Below are positions 1 through 8,515 of a stretch of 64,000 nucleotides of DNA, one piece after another. The notes beneath the pieces were generated by a model. That model was not told where the DNA came from. It was given only the letters and a program-made list of their open reading frames with translations, and ran no database searches. How positions within the stretch are numbered: the stretch's first letter is position 1; the number at the start of each line of letters is the position of its first letter. The position numbers and the translations under genes were made by a program. This stretch comes from Burkholderiales bacterium (GTDB lineage: Bacteria > Pseudomonadota > Gammaproteobacteria > Burkholderiales > Burkholderiaceae_D): positions 1 through 64,000 of the forward strand of contig CANGAW010000003.1 of assembly GCA_947451925.1 (NCBI GenBank), given 5' to 3'.

Positions 1-521
1 AGTTTGCTGCACTTGACCGGATCGTCCACCAGCGTCAGTTCGGCTTCATCAATTTCTTCTGCACCGAGCAAATATATCGGGCGCAGCAGATTTTTCTGCG
101 GCGAATCCTGCAGCACCTGCCAGGCTTCTTCGCGCAAACTCACGCCTTCCATGAAACCCCAGGCCCAGGCTTCGGCGTCCAGCACTTGCTTGCCTTGCCA
201 TTCGTGTTCACAAAACAGTGGCTCGAAATCTTTTGGCGCCACTTCGAGCGTGATGCGGATTTCATTTAATACGCGGGCCATCAGCTGGCTGATGCGGTCC
301 GCTTCGGCCGCTGAAGCAAAGACCGGTGCATCTTCTTCGTCCGGGCCCCAGACCAGCGGCAACCATTCCGCCTGCGCGACCGGCTCGGGGCCAATTGCTA
401 TGGCCGTCAGGTAGCCGTGCAGCGCATCCATCGTCATGGCTTCGTCGCCGCAGCGATCGGACAGCAGGAATTGGTCGAGTTCTTCGAATTCTTTATCGGA
501 CAATATTTGGTCGGGGGACAT
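1..521 (-). CDS. YecA/UPF0149-family protein (C-terminus cut by window edge)
   Basis: Reading leftward from an ATG at 519-521, an open frame runs off the window without a stop (about 173 residues visible). The protein is acidic. It begins MSPDQILSDKEFEELDQFL and carries MTMDALHGYLTAIAIGP followed by a WLPLVWG segment and EAWAWGFMEGV, the pattern of the UPF0149 (YgfB/YecA) family. These are cytosolic proteins of poorly known role; some members have a C-terminal SEC-C zinc motif, which would lie outside the window here. The gene is divergent from the srkA-like gene, with about 75 bp between the starts. Family assignment is by recognition of these motifs only. Confidence 0.8.
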   Translation of the reverse strand, partial: MSPDQILSDKEFEELDQFLLSDRCGDEAMTMDALHGYLTAIAIGPEPVAQAEWLPLVWGPDEEDAPVFASAAEADRISQLMARVLNEIRITLEVAPKDFEPLFCEHEWQGKQVLDAEAWAWGFMEGVSLREEAWQVLQDSPQKNLLRPIYLLGAEEIDEAELTLVDDPVKCSK

Positions 522-595
522 GAGGCAGGCTTTGCAAGAAATGAATCGACCAGTGTAACCGTCTTTGCACAGTGAAGACGCTTACAATGCGCGCT

Positions 596-1591
596 ATGAC
601 TGCTTCACATTCAATACCTGGCTCATTTGCTGAACTCGAACCTGGCGTCGTGCTCGATGCACTCGACAGTGTCGGTCTGTACGGCGATGGTCGCTTGCTG
701 GCCTTGAACAGCTACGAAAACCGTGTCTATCAGATAGGCATGGAGCAGGGACCGCCGGTGGTGGTGAAGTTTTATCGCGGACAACGCTGGAGCGACGCAG
801 CGATTCTGGAAGAACATCAATTCGTCAATGAGCTGGTGGAGAATGAAATTCCGGTGGTGCCGCCCTTGCTGATTGGCGGGCAGACCTTGCAGCATTACCA
901 GGGTTTTCGCTTTGCGGTGTTCCCGCGTCAGGGTGGGCGCGCGCCTGAGCTTGACCGGCCAGGGACATTGGAGTGGGTCGGTCGCCTGATGGGCCGTATA
1001 CATGCAGTGGGTCATGCCCGTTCTTATCAGGCACGGCCGGCGATTGATGTGCAAAGTTTCGGCATCGAGCCGCGGGCATGGTTGCTGGCGCATGATTTTA
1101 TTCCGCCCGAATTATTGGCCAGCTGGCAAAGCGTCAGCGCGCAGGCGCTTGAAGGTGTTGCCCGTTGTTTCGAGCGCGCCGGCCCTTATACGTCGCTGCG
1201 TTTGCATGGCGACTGCCACGGCGGCAATGTGTTGTGGACCGACGATGGCCCGCATTTTGTCGACTTCGACGATAGCCGCAGTGGTCCGGCGATACAGGAT
1301 TTGTGGATGCTGCTCTCCGGCGAGCGCGCCGACATGACGCGCCAGCTTGGCGATGTGCTGGCTGGCTATGAAGATTTTTTTGAATTCGATCCGCGCCAGC
1401 TGCATTTGCTGGAAGCACTGCGCACACTGCGTTTACTGCACTACTCGGCATGGCTGGCGATGCGCTGGCACGACCCGGCCTTTCCGCTGGCTTTCCCCTG
1501 GTTTAATACGGTGCGTTATTGGCAAGACCGGATTCTCGAATTGCGCGAACAAGTCGCACTGATGGATGAGGCGCCTCTCTGGCAGCTTTGA
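596..1591 (+). CDS. srkA: Stress response serine/threonine kinase SrkA (YihE/RdoA)
   Basis: A cytosolic kinase of the aminoglycoside phosphotransferase-like fold. From the ATG at 596 it has 331 residues, close to E. coli SrkA. The N-terminus has LNSYENRVYQI and VVKFYR (the ATP-site lysine), the catalytic loop HGDCHGGN starts at His204 with Asp206 as probable base, and the metal-binding DFDD starts at Asp223. In E. coli SrkA counters stress-induced death and affects the Cpx response. A GTG at 572 and an ATG at 587 are alternative in-frame starts; 596 is preferred because the distance to the LNSYENRVYQ motif then matches the family. Its 3' end overlaps the FNR box of the next gene. Confidence 0.85.
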   Translation: MTASHSIPGSFAELEPGVVLDALDSVGLYGDGRLLALNSYENRVYQIGMEQGPPVVVKFYRGQRWSDAAILEEHQFVNELVENEIPVVPPLLIGGQTLQHYQGFRFAVFPRQGGRAPELDRPGTLEWVGRLMGRIHAVGHARSYQARPAIDVQSFGIEPRAWLLAHDFIPPELLASWQSVSAQALEGVARCFERAGPYTSLRLHGDCHGGNVLWTDDGPHFVDFDDSRSGPAIQDLWMLLSGERADMTRQLGDVLAGYEDFFEFDPRQLHLLEALRTLRLLHYSAWLAMRWHDPAFPLAFPWFNTVRYWQDRILELREQVALMDEAPLWQL

Positions 1592-1629
1592 TCCAGGTCA
1601 AATTTTTTTATGGGTCCTTTTGTTACAGT
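1588..1629 (+). promoter_or_regulatory. FNR box and -10 element of the universal stress protein gene
   Basis: TTGATCCAGGTCAA at 1588-1601 fits the FNR/Anr consensus TTGAT-N4-ATCAA with one change. A TACAGT hexamer at 1624-1629 begins 29.5 bp from the centre of the box. This gives a predicted transcript start near 1636 with the box at about -41.5, the class II FNR geometry. The box overlaps the last codons of srkA. The same spacing is seen before the genes at 7748 and 11223. Confidence 0.75.
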
Positions 1630-1669
1630 CAGTGCGCATTCATTGTGCAAACGTCAATAAAGGTCTGCC

Positions 1670-2107
1670 ATGTTCAAAAAAATTCTTGTGCCTACCGATG
1701 GTTCACCGTTGTCTGAAAAAGCTGGCAAGGCGGCACTGGAATTTGCCGCGGCGATCAATGCGAGCGTGGTTAGCCTGTCTGTTGCCCAGCTCTATCCATT
1801 CATGATGATGCCCGAAGCCGGTGCCATGATCGATCTGTCGCAATATGAAGATGTGCAGGATCAGGTCGCCCAGCAGCATGTGAAAAAATTTGCTGAACTG
1901 GCGCTGGCGTCCGGGGTCGCCTGCGAAACGATTACCACGCGCGCCTTGCATCCGTATGAAGAAATTATTGCGACAGCCAAAGCGAAACAATGCGACCTGA
2001 TCTGGATGGCCTCGCATGGCCGCAAAGGTCTCGACAAGCTGTTACTGGGCAGTGAAACACAACGCGCGCTTTCACACAGCGACATACCAGTGCTGGTTTA
2101 TCGTTAA
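1670..2107 (+). CDS. Universal stress protein, single UspA domain
   Basis: A 145-residue cytosolic protein that begins MFKKILVPTDGSPLSEKA, the usual first strand and loop of UspA proteins, and ends with the nucleotide-binding motif WMASHGRKGLDKLLLGSETQ (G-x2-G-x9-G-S) and the last strand IPVLVYR. Proteins with this intact motif usually bind ATP. An FNR-type promoter directly upstream suggests induction when oxygen is low, as known for Anr-controlled Usp proteins in Pseudomonas. A second Usp gene lies just downstream on the other strand. Confidence 0.93.
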   Translation: MFKKILVPTDGSPLSEKAGKAALEFAAAINASVVSLSVAQLYPFMMMPEAGAMIDLSQYEDVQDQVAQQHVKKFAELALASGVACETITTRALHPYEEIIATAKAKQCDLIWMASHGRKGLDKLLLGSETQRALSHSDIPVLVYR

Positions 2108-2127
2108 AGCTCCGGCGCGCAGGAAGT

Positions 2128-2967
2128 TTAATGCGCCATCAACACCGGCACCGTCATCGCATTGAGCAGGGTGCGGGTGACGCCGCCAAGCAAAATTTCC
2201 CGAAAGCGCGCATGGCCATAGCCGCCCATGACGATCAAGTCCGAGCCCAGCTCGGTCGCGGTGGCCAGCAAGGCCGTGCCCGTGTCCTGGGCATTTTGTG
2301 CTTGATGGACGGTGACCCTGACACCGTGACGGGCCAGATAAAGTGCGATGTCGGCACCGGGTTGCTGACCATGTGCATCAGGCGCTTCATCGGCATTGAA
2401 TACGATCAGGTCAGTTTGCTCGGCCTGTTGCAATAAGGGCAGCGCAGCAGTGACGGCGCGGGTGGCTGTCATGCTCTCATCCCAGGCAATCAGTGGGCGC
2501 TTGAAGCGATAGTGAAAAGTGCCGCCATGCGGCAAGATCAGGACCGGTCGGGCGCTGTGCAGCAGCACGTATTCCGGGAAATCAGGCATCAGTCCGGGCA
2601 GTGCTTCTGTGGGATCAGGCTGGCCTATAACCACCAGGTCGGCATAGCGTGCCTGCAAAGCCATGCCGCCGCCTGCATCATCATCGACCAGACGCGCTTC
2701 AACGGAAGGCAATCTGGTTTCGCCAGTAATTTTATTGAAATTATCGAGTGCGATTTGGGCTGACTGGCGCAATGCGTCAAGATGATGGGTAATCATGGCG
2801 TCGTTCGGATTGATGGCGCCGTTATCAAACACGTAACGGGAAATTCCGCTCAGTGCCGCGCCGATCAGATGCGCATGCTCTGCCTGGGCGATCTCGCCTG
2901 CCAGCCTTATGCGTGCGTTGACGTGACGCGATTGGTCGACATGCACCAGTATGGTTTTATAAGACAT
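2128..2967 (-). CDS. Universal stress protein with two Usp domains
   Basis: From the ATG at 2967 the protein has 279 residues and contains two Usp folds in tandem. The first begins MSYKTILVHVDQS and has a degenerate nucleotide site (VVIGQPDP). The second runs from about residue 150 and ends with IVMGGYGHARFREILLGGVT, which keeps the G-x2-G-x9-G pattern. The frame stays open for 61 codons upstream, but only the 2967 start gives a Usp-like N-terminus. The gene is divergent from the Pat-like gene over a 122-bp gap and convergent with the single-domain Usp gene. A role in energy-stress survival is inferred from the family and neighbours. Confidence 0.9.
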   Translation of the reverse strand: MSYKTILVHVDQSRHVNARIRLAGEIAQAEHAHLIGAALSGISRYVFDNGAINPNDAMITHHLDALRQSAQIALDNFNKITGETRLPSVEARLVDDDAGGGMALQARYADLVVIGQPDPTEALPGLMPDFPEYVLLHSARPVLILPHGGTFHYRFKRPLIAWDESMTATRAVTAALPLLQQAEQTDLIVFNADEAPDAHGQQPGADIALYLARHGVRVTVHQAQNAQDTGTALLATATELGSDLIVMGGYGHARFREILLGGVTRTLLNAMTVPVLMAH

Positions 2968-3089
2968 TGCGCAATTCCTCTGTAGAGTTGAAGAGCAGAA
3001 GCAAAATGAGTAATGAACTAATTTATATAAGTAAAATACCGTAACCAAAAAGTTATCTGCTGCGCTTATTTTATCCGGAGGTTCGCTGC

Positions 3090-5777
3090 ATGAGTATTCG
3101 AAATTTGCGCCACTTGTTTTCACCGAAATCGGTGGTGCTGATCGGCGCAACCGACCGGCCGCATAGCGTTGGTGCCACGGTGCTGTCTAACCTGATTGCC
3201 GGCCGCGACCCGCAAACACTGGAAGGCAAGCTCATGGCGGTCAATGCGCATCATGCCCAGTTGCTTGGTTTGCCGGTCTATCCGGATATAGCCAGTTTGC
3301 CGTATGTGCCTGAGCTGGCCGTCATCGCTACCGCAGCGGCGAGCGTACCGGGTCTGATTGCCCAGCTGGCAGAAAAGGGTACGCGCGCAGCGGTGGTGCT
3401 AACGGCGGGCATGAATGCCGACCGCGGTGATGGCAAAAGCTTTCGGCAGGCGATGTTAGACGCTGCGCGTCCTCAACTGCTGCGCATTCTGGGTCCCAAT
3501 TGCGTGGGCTTGCTGGTGCCCGGCGCCGAGCTGAATGCCAGCTTCGCTCACACCGACGCGCTGCCCGGAAATATAGCCTTCGTGTCGCAGTCCGGTGCAT
3601 TGGTTACCGCTGTGCTGGACTGGGCGCGTTCGCGTGGCATTGGTTTTTCGCATTTCATTTCATTGGGCGACGCCGATGACGTGGACTTCGGTGATGTGCT
3701 CGATTATCTGGCGACTGATCCCAATACGCATGCCATTCTTTTGTATATCGAAGATATCCGGCAGGCGCGCAAATTCATGTCGGCCGGTCGTGCCGCTGGC
3801 CGCAGCAAACCGGTGCTGGTACTGAAAGCGGGACGCGCTCCGGAAGGCGCGCGTGCGGCCGCTTCCCATACGGGCGCACTGGCAGGTTCGGACGCCGTTT
3901 ATGACACCGCCATTCGCCGTGCCGGCATGTTGCGGGTGTTAACGACGGAAGCCCTGTTCGATGCGGTGGAAACGCTGGCCAGAGCCAAGCCCTTGCACCA
4001 TGAAGAGCTGATCATTCTCACCAACGGCGGCGGGCCGGGCGTGATGGCAACCGATGCCTTGATTAACAGTGGCGGCAAACTGGCGCACTTGTCTGCCGCT
4101 ACCATTACAGAGCTGAACGCAGTGTTGCCGGCCAACTGGTCACATGACAATCCGGTAGACATTATTGGTGACGCGCCGGTTGAACGTTATCAGCAAGCGC
4201 TGGAAATTTTGCAGCGCTGCGAACCCGGTCGCACCATTTTGTTTATTCATGCGCCGACGGCGATTGTGCCCAGCATCGAAATTGCCACCGCCATTGCGCC
4301 GATTGCCTTGCGCTCCGAAACCAATTTGCTGGCCTGCTGGCTGGGTGTGGCAGCGGTGGCGCAGGCGCGGCAATTATTCAGTGACCGTCGCATTGCGCAA
4401 TTCGACACGCCCGAAGAAGCCATTCTGGCCTTTATGCAGTTGGTGGAATACCGGCGCAATCAGCAGTTGTTGATGCAGGTGCCCGCGATTGACAGCAGCG
4501 CATTGCCTGCGCCTGACCGCGTGGCTGCACGCAGCATTGTGCAACAGGTTTTGCAAGACGGCCGCAGCATGCTGACCGAACCTGAAGCCAAAGCCTTGCT
4601 GTCAGCCTGGGGCATTCCGGTGGTGGACACGCGGGTGGCGCACTCGCCGCAAGAGGCGGCCGAGCTGGCTGTAAAAATTGGCTTTCCGGTGGCAGTCAAA
4701 CTGCTGTCGCCGGATGTCAGTCACAAAACCGATGTGGGTGGTGTGGCGCTCGATATCAGCAATAAGGCAGCGGTCGAAGCAGCGGCGCACGCTATGAAGC
4801 AGCGGCTGTCTGTGTTGCGACCGGATGCAAGGCTGGAAGGTTTTTCCGTGCAGTCGATGGCGCGCCGCCCGGATGCTTGCGAGTTGATTGTGGGCGTGAC
4901 GACGGACGCCGTTTTTGGTCCGGTGATTTTGTTTGGTCAGGGCGGCATTGCGGTGGAAGTCATGCAGGACAGCGCGCTGGCACTGCCACCGCTAAATGAA
5001 GTATTGGCCCGCGACTTGATCAGCCGCACCCGGGTCTCAAGACTGCTGGCAGGCTATCGCAATAAGCCAGCCGCTGATCTGAATGCGGTATGTCGTTTGC
5101 TGATTCAGATCGGGCAGCTGGTGTCGGAGATTCCGGAAATTCTTGAACTCGATATCAATCCGGTGCTGGCAGACGCCAATGGCGTCATCGCACTCGACGC
5201 CCGCGTGAAAGTCAAAACGGCAAGCGGCCTGCATGCGCATGACAGGCTGGCGATCCGGCCTTATCCGCAAGAGCTGGAGCAAACGGTGCCGTGGATGGAT
5301 GCAACTTTGCTGCTGCGCCCGATACGTCCTGAAGACGGCCCGCAGCATCAGCGTTTTTTTGAAGCGCTCGATGCCAGTGATGTGCGCTTTCGCGCCTTTG
5401 TGATGATGCGTGAATTGCAGCCTTCGCAGCTGGCCCGTTTAACGCAAATTGATTATGACCGCGAGATGGCTTTTGTCGCCGTCAGAAAATGCGCCGACGG
5501 CAGTGAAGAAACCCTGGGTGTGGTGCGTGCCGTTGCCGACCCGGACAATGTGAATGCCGAATTTGCCATCATCATTCGTTCGGATTTGAAAGGCATGGGC
5601 CTGGGGCAGATGCTGATGAACAAGCTGGTCGAGTATTTCCGCGCCCGTGGTACCACTCGGATTGTTGGCGAAACCATGCCGGATAATCGGGCGCTTTTGG
5701 AATTGGTCAGACATTTTCATTTCACCACCAGCTACGACGCCGAACAGAAAACGGTGGAGTTGACGCTGGCTCTGTGA
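3090..5777 (+). CDS. Pat-type protein: NDP-forming acyl-CoA synthetase fused to GNAT lysine acetyltransferase
   Basis: An 895-residue fusion. The N-terminus is the CoA-binding domain of ADP-forming acyl-CoA synthetases (SVVLIGATDRPHSVG). Next come the succinyl-CoA-ligase-like parts with SHTGALAGSDAV around His260, an ATP-grasp domain from about residue 490 to 710 (KLLSPDVSHKTDVGGV), and a C-terminal GNAT domain (about 735-895) with a loop like GMGLGQMLMNKL for acetyl-CoA. This order is that of Salmonella Pat and E. coli PatZ, which acetylate and switch off acetyl-CoA synthetase. A good Shine-Dalgarno CCGGAGG precedes the start. The synthetase His appears intact, so ligase activity cannot be excluded; see findings. 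Confidence 0.9.
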   Translation: MSIRNLRHLFSPKSVVLIGATDRPHSVGATVLSNLIAGRDPQTLEGKLMAVNAHHAQLLGLPVYPDIASLPYVPELAVIATAAASVPGLIAQLAEKGTRAAVVLTAGMNADRGDGKSFRQAMLDAARPQLLRILGPNCVGLLVPGAELNASFAHTDALPGNIAFVSQSGALVTAVLDWARSRGIGFSHFISLGDADDVDFGDVLDYLATDPNTHAILLYIEDIRQARKFMSAGRAAGRSKPVLVLKAGRAPEGARAAASHTGALAGSDAVYDTAIRRAGMLRVLTTEALFDAVETLARAKPLHHEELIILTNGGGPGVMATDALINSGGKLAHLSAATITELNAVLPANWSHDNPVDIIGDAPVERYQQALEILQRCEPGRTILFIHAPTAIVPSIEIATAIAPIALRSETNLLACWLGVAAVAQARQLFSDRRIAQFDTPEEAILAFMQLVEYRRNQQLLMQVPAIDSSALPAPDRVAARSIVQQVLQDGRSMLTEPEAKALLSAWGIPVVDTRVAHSPQEAAELAVKIGFPVAVKLLSPDVSHKTDVGGVALDISNKAAVEAAAHAMKQRLSVLRPDARLEGFSVQSMARRPDACELIVGVTTDAVFGPVILFGQGGIAVEVMQDSALALPPLNEVLARDLISRTRVSRLLAGYRNKPAADLNAVCRLLIQIGQLVSEIPEILELDINPVLADANGVIALDARVKVKTASGLHAHDRLAIRPYPQELEQTVPWMDATLLLRPIRPEDGPQHQRFFEALDASDVRFRAFVMMRELQPSQLARLTQIDYDREMAFVAVRKCADGSEETLGVVRAVADPDNVNAEFAIIIRSDLKGMGLGQMLMNKLVEYFRARGTTRIVGETMPDNRALLELVRHFHFTTSYDAEQKTVELTLAL

Positions 5778-5785
5778 TGCGATTT

Positions 5786-7495
5786 TCATCGCTGCCATCT
5801 GTTGCGCTGAGCACGGTTTAATTCCGCAATCAGCAGGGTGGCATTGTCTTTGCCATGGGCGAAGGCGGACGGACGTTGTCCGGCATGATTTTTTTTCAGT
5901 CGGTTGGCGCCTGCCTGACTCAGCAGTTGAACCAGATCGACATCACCCCGCTCAACGGCATAGTGCAGCGGTGTGTTGCCTTCTGCATCAGCCTGATTGA
6001 TCAGCTCAGGGCTGGCATTGAGCAGCAGACTGACGATCGCATGATCGGCGAACTGCAGTGCCAAGTGCAGGACATTGCGCCCCTGATTATCGACGGCAGC
6101 CAGGGCACCCGGATTTTGCGTCAGCCGTTCAATAATTTGCAGATTGTTTTTTGTAATCGCCAGATGCAGTGCTGTCGCGCCTTGCTGATCGGTCTTTTCA
6201 TCAAGCGCAAAAAAAGACGTCAGATAATCAATTAACGCCAGGTCTGCGCTCAGCACTGCCTTGTGCAAAATATTTTCACCCAGATCATCAACACAATTAG
6301 TGTCGGCGCCAAAGCTGATCAAAAGTCGCGCTGTTGCCAAGTCTCCCTTAATACAGGCAACCGCCAGTGGCGTCTGCTGGTAATCATCTCTGGTATCAAG
6401 AGGATATTTTCGTTGTAACAGCAGCTGCAAAATATCGACTCTGCCGGTGTGGGCGGCAACTGCCACCGGCGAGACCTGACGCTTAGGTTCTGCGCCCAAA
6501 CCAGGGAAAGCATCCAGAAAGTTTTTGACTTGATCGATTTCCCCCCGATGAATCCGGGTCAGCAGCGTGTTCACGCGTTTGTTTGCGATTTGTTCCGCGT
6601 CGCTTGGTGCGAGGTTTTTTTTTGCCTCAGCGAGCTTGTCCAGATCGCTTGCTGTTCCCTCGATTTTTTGCCTGCCTGATACAGGCTGATTAGGCAGCGT
6701 CTCGTCGGCTGACTGCGGTGCGCGAACAATCAGTGATGCTTGCAACTCTGAACCGGCGATGGTGAAGGAATCGCCGGCGACTTCCTGCAATTGCGCGGCC
6801 AGCACAAAAGGATCGACTGGCACCAGATTTCGCTTGCAGTCGCCTGCATAGTCAATCACGGTGTTTGTGTTCGGAATCGAACTCTCTTGCAAGAGCGCGC
6901 GGCCGCTGGCATGCATGACCACCAGACCGCCGCTCCACAGTGCTTCATCGGCAGCCAGTGTGTCGCGAAATTTGCCGCTTTCACAACTGAGAAAATGGGT
7001 GATGCCGTGCCATTCATTGATGAGTTGATAACCATCAGTGTCTTTTAAATCGCCGCGTAAAACATGCAGCAAATCGGTGGCGCTGATCGCGTCCTGAACG
7101 GCACGGCCGGACTCCAGAAGATGCTCGCCATTGTCCATAAAGCCATGCATGGAAATGAGGACTTGTGCCGTTGAAGGCAAGTCGTGACTGGCGCGGTAGT
7201 AAATGATTTCTTCCAGACTGATATCGCGCGTGCCGTCGCCAATGGTATGCACCACCAGCCCTTTTCTGGCCGCTGCTTCAAGGGTAATTTTCAGCCAGCG
7301 GTCACTGGTGTCGGGGCCCAGCACCAGCAATAAATCGGCTTCGGCCTCTGGAGTGGCGGGCTGGCTGTCGCTAATGGCTGACGCACCGTCAACCTGGGCA
7401 AGTGGGCGTTGACCGGAGATTCTTTGCATGGCGGACCCGTAAATGACCTGTGCCGAGCGAGCTGTGCTCAGCGGTAATGAGCGGCGGATGACCAT
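5786..7495 (-). CDS. Ankyrin-repeat protein with clan-CD-peptidase-like N-terminal half
   Basis: A 569-residue protein not matched to a named family. The C-terminal part (about 340-545) holds six ankyrin repeats, seen from TPLAVACIKGDLATARLL, TALHLAITKNNL, NVLHLALQFADH and TPLHYAVERGDVDLVQLL. The first 260 residues hold a strand-helix pattern with VLISMHGF (His117-Gly118) and THFLSCESG (Cys171), resembling the His-Gly and Cys motifs of caspase/CHAT-type clan CD peptidases. Residues 270-335 form a charged linker. There is no signal peptide or membrane segment. Start choice is uncertain (Met23 is an alternative). The gene converges on the Pat-like gene with 8 bp between the stops. A peptidase function is inferred and untested. 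Confidence 0.85.
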   Translation of the reverse strand: MVIRRSLPLSTARSAQVIYGSAMQRISGQRPLAQVDGASAISDSQPATPEAEADLLLVLGPDTSDRWLKITLEAAARKGLVVHTIGDGTRDISLEEIIYYRASHDLPSTAQVLISMHGFMDNGEHLLESGRAVQDAISATDLLHVLRGDLKDTDGYQLINEWHGITHFLSCESGKFRDTLAADEALWSGGLVVMHASGRALLQESSIPNTNTVIDYAGDCKRNLVPVDPFVLAAQLQEVAGDSFTIAGSELQASLIVRAPQSADETLPNQPVSGRQKIEGTASDLDKLAEAKKNLAPSDAEQIANKRVNTLLTRIHRGEIDQVKNFLDAFPGLGAEPKRQVSPVAVAAHTGRVDILQLLLQRKYPLDTRDDYQQTPLAVACIKGDLATARLLISFGADTNCVDDLGENILHKAVLSADLALIDYLTSFFALDEKTDQQGATALHLAITKNNLQIIERLTQNPGALAAVDNQGRNVLHLALQFADHAIVSLLLNASPELINQADAEGNTPLHYAVERGDVDLVQLLSQAGANRLKKNHAGQRPSAFAHGKDNATLLIAELNRAQRNRWQR

Positions 7496-7575
7496 TTTTC
7501 TGTTACGACTATTGGGCGCATGTTCCGATAATCGCCCGCTATAGGGTCGCAGATGCCCGGCTTGATCGGCCGACT

Positions 7576-7617
7576 TTGACTTGGGTCAAGGTAATTGCCC
7601 TACTGCATACGTAGACT
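7576..7617 (+). promoter_or_regulatory. FNR box and -10 element upstream of the TauE-like/ccoI/ccoS unit
   Basis: TTGACTTGGGTCAA (7576-7589) matches the FNR dyad TTGAY-N4-RTCAA. TAGACT at 7612-7617 starts 29.5 bp from the box centre, giving a predicted start near 7624. The gap 7496-7747 between the divergent ankyrin gene and the TauE-like gene holds nothing else I can identify. Confidence 0.72.
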
Positions 7618-7747
7618 CGGCTGCAAGTTGGCATTGTTGTGTCCGCCTATCGCACGGCCTTTGTTGCCGGATTGAATGCCTGAGCGCTTACAATCCGGCT
7701 GACCGGTTTATTCCTCCATTCGCTGAATTTTCTGAACACTTTCTCTT

Positions 7748-8515
7748 TTGACTAGTCTTGCTCTCTTGCCGATATTCCTGATTGGCCTGTTTGGTGGTGT
7801 GCACTGCGTGGGCATGTGCGGCGGCATCGTTGGCGCCTTTTCGGTGGCGTCTCCTGCGCGCCGGCCGTTTCCCATACCGCTCAATGCGGCTTCCCGCGTG
7901 CTGGCTGCGGCCGGCGACGGTGGCTTGCGGGTCATGGCTTTTAATGCCGGTCGACTCAGCAGTTACATGATTGCCGGCGCACTGGCGGCAAGTCTGGCCG
8001 GCAGCTTGCGCACCCTGACCCAGATTGCCAGCCTGCAGACTGCGGGCTACTGGGCAGCCAACCTGATGCTGATTGCACTTGGTGCTTCGCTGATGAATCT
8101 CTGGCACGGCTTGTCGCGCCTGGAAGCGGTGGGCCAGCTGCTGTGGCGTCGCCTGCAGCCTTTAATGAAACATCTGCTGCCGGTGACCACGTTGTGGCAA
8201 GCGGCAGCCCTTGGTGGTTTGTGGGGCTGGGTCCCATGCGGCATGGTCTATAGCGTGTTAATGACTGCCATGCTGACCGGTTCAGCCACGCAGGGCGCCT
8301 TAGTAATGGGCGCCTTTGGCCTGGGTACCTTGCCGCTGTTGGTCAGCATGGGTTTGCTTGGCACGACACTGCAGCCGCTGCTGAGAAAACCTTTAGTGCG
8401 GGTTCTGGCCGGCTCGCTGGTTTTAGCGTTTGGCGTGCTCGGTCTGGTGAGAGTAGCCACCGGCATGTCGCATGGCTGGCTCGATGTCCTCTGCATCAGC
8501 CCGGCGGGTTTGTGA
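7748..8515 (+). CDS. TauE/SafE-like membrane protein of the cbb3 assembly cluster
   Basis: A 255-residue polytopic inner-membrane protein that opens with FLIGLFGGVHCVGMCGGIVGAF, the Cys-containing motif of the DsbD_2/TauE-like family, and has about six hydrophobic segments including GLWGWVPCGMVYSVL. Members of this family are commonly found beside ccoI (fixI) and ccoS and are thought to help copper or redox steps of cbb3 oxidase assembly; sulfite export is unlikely in this setting. The start is a TTG at 7748 with no strong Shine-Dalgarno; no ATG suits better. Its stop overlaps the ccoI start (TGATG). An FNR-type promoter lies about 125 bp upstream. Confidence 0.83.
   Translation: MTSLALLPIFLIGLFGGVHCVGMCGGIVGAFSVASPARRPFPIPLNAASRVLAAAGDGGLRVMAFNAGRLSSYMIAGALAASLAGSLRTLTQIASLQTAGYWAANLMLIALGASLMNLWHGLSRLEAVGQLLWRRLQPLMKHLLPVTTLWQAAALGGLWGWVPCGMVYSVLMTAMLTGSATQGALVMGAFGLGTLPLLVSMGLLGTTLQPLLRKPLVRVLAGSLVLAFGVLGLVRVATGMSHGWLDVLCISPAGL

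Noticed and set aside
565-588. TTGCAC…TACAAT as a promoter of srkA
   Set aside because: The spacing is 12 bp, too short for a sigma-70 promoter.
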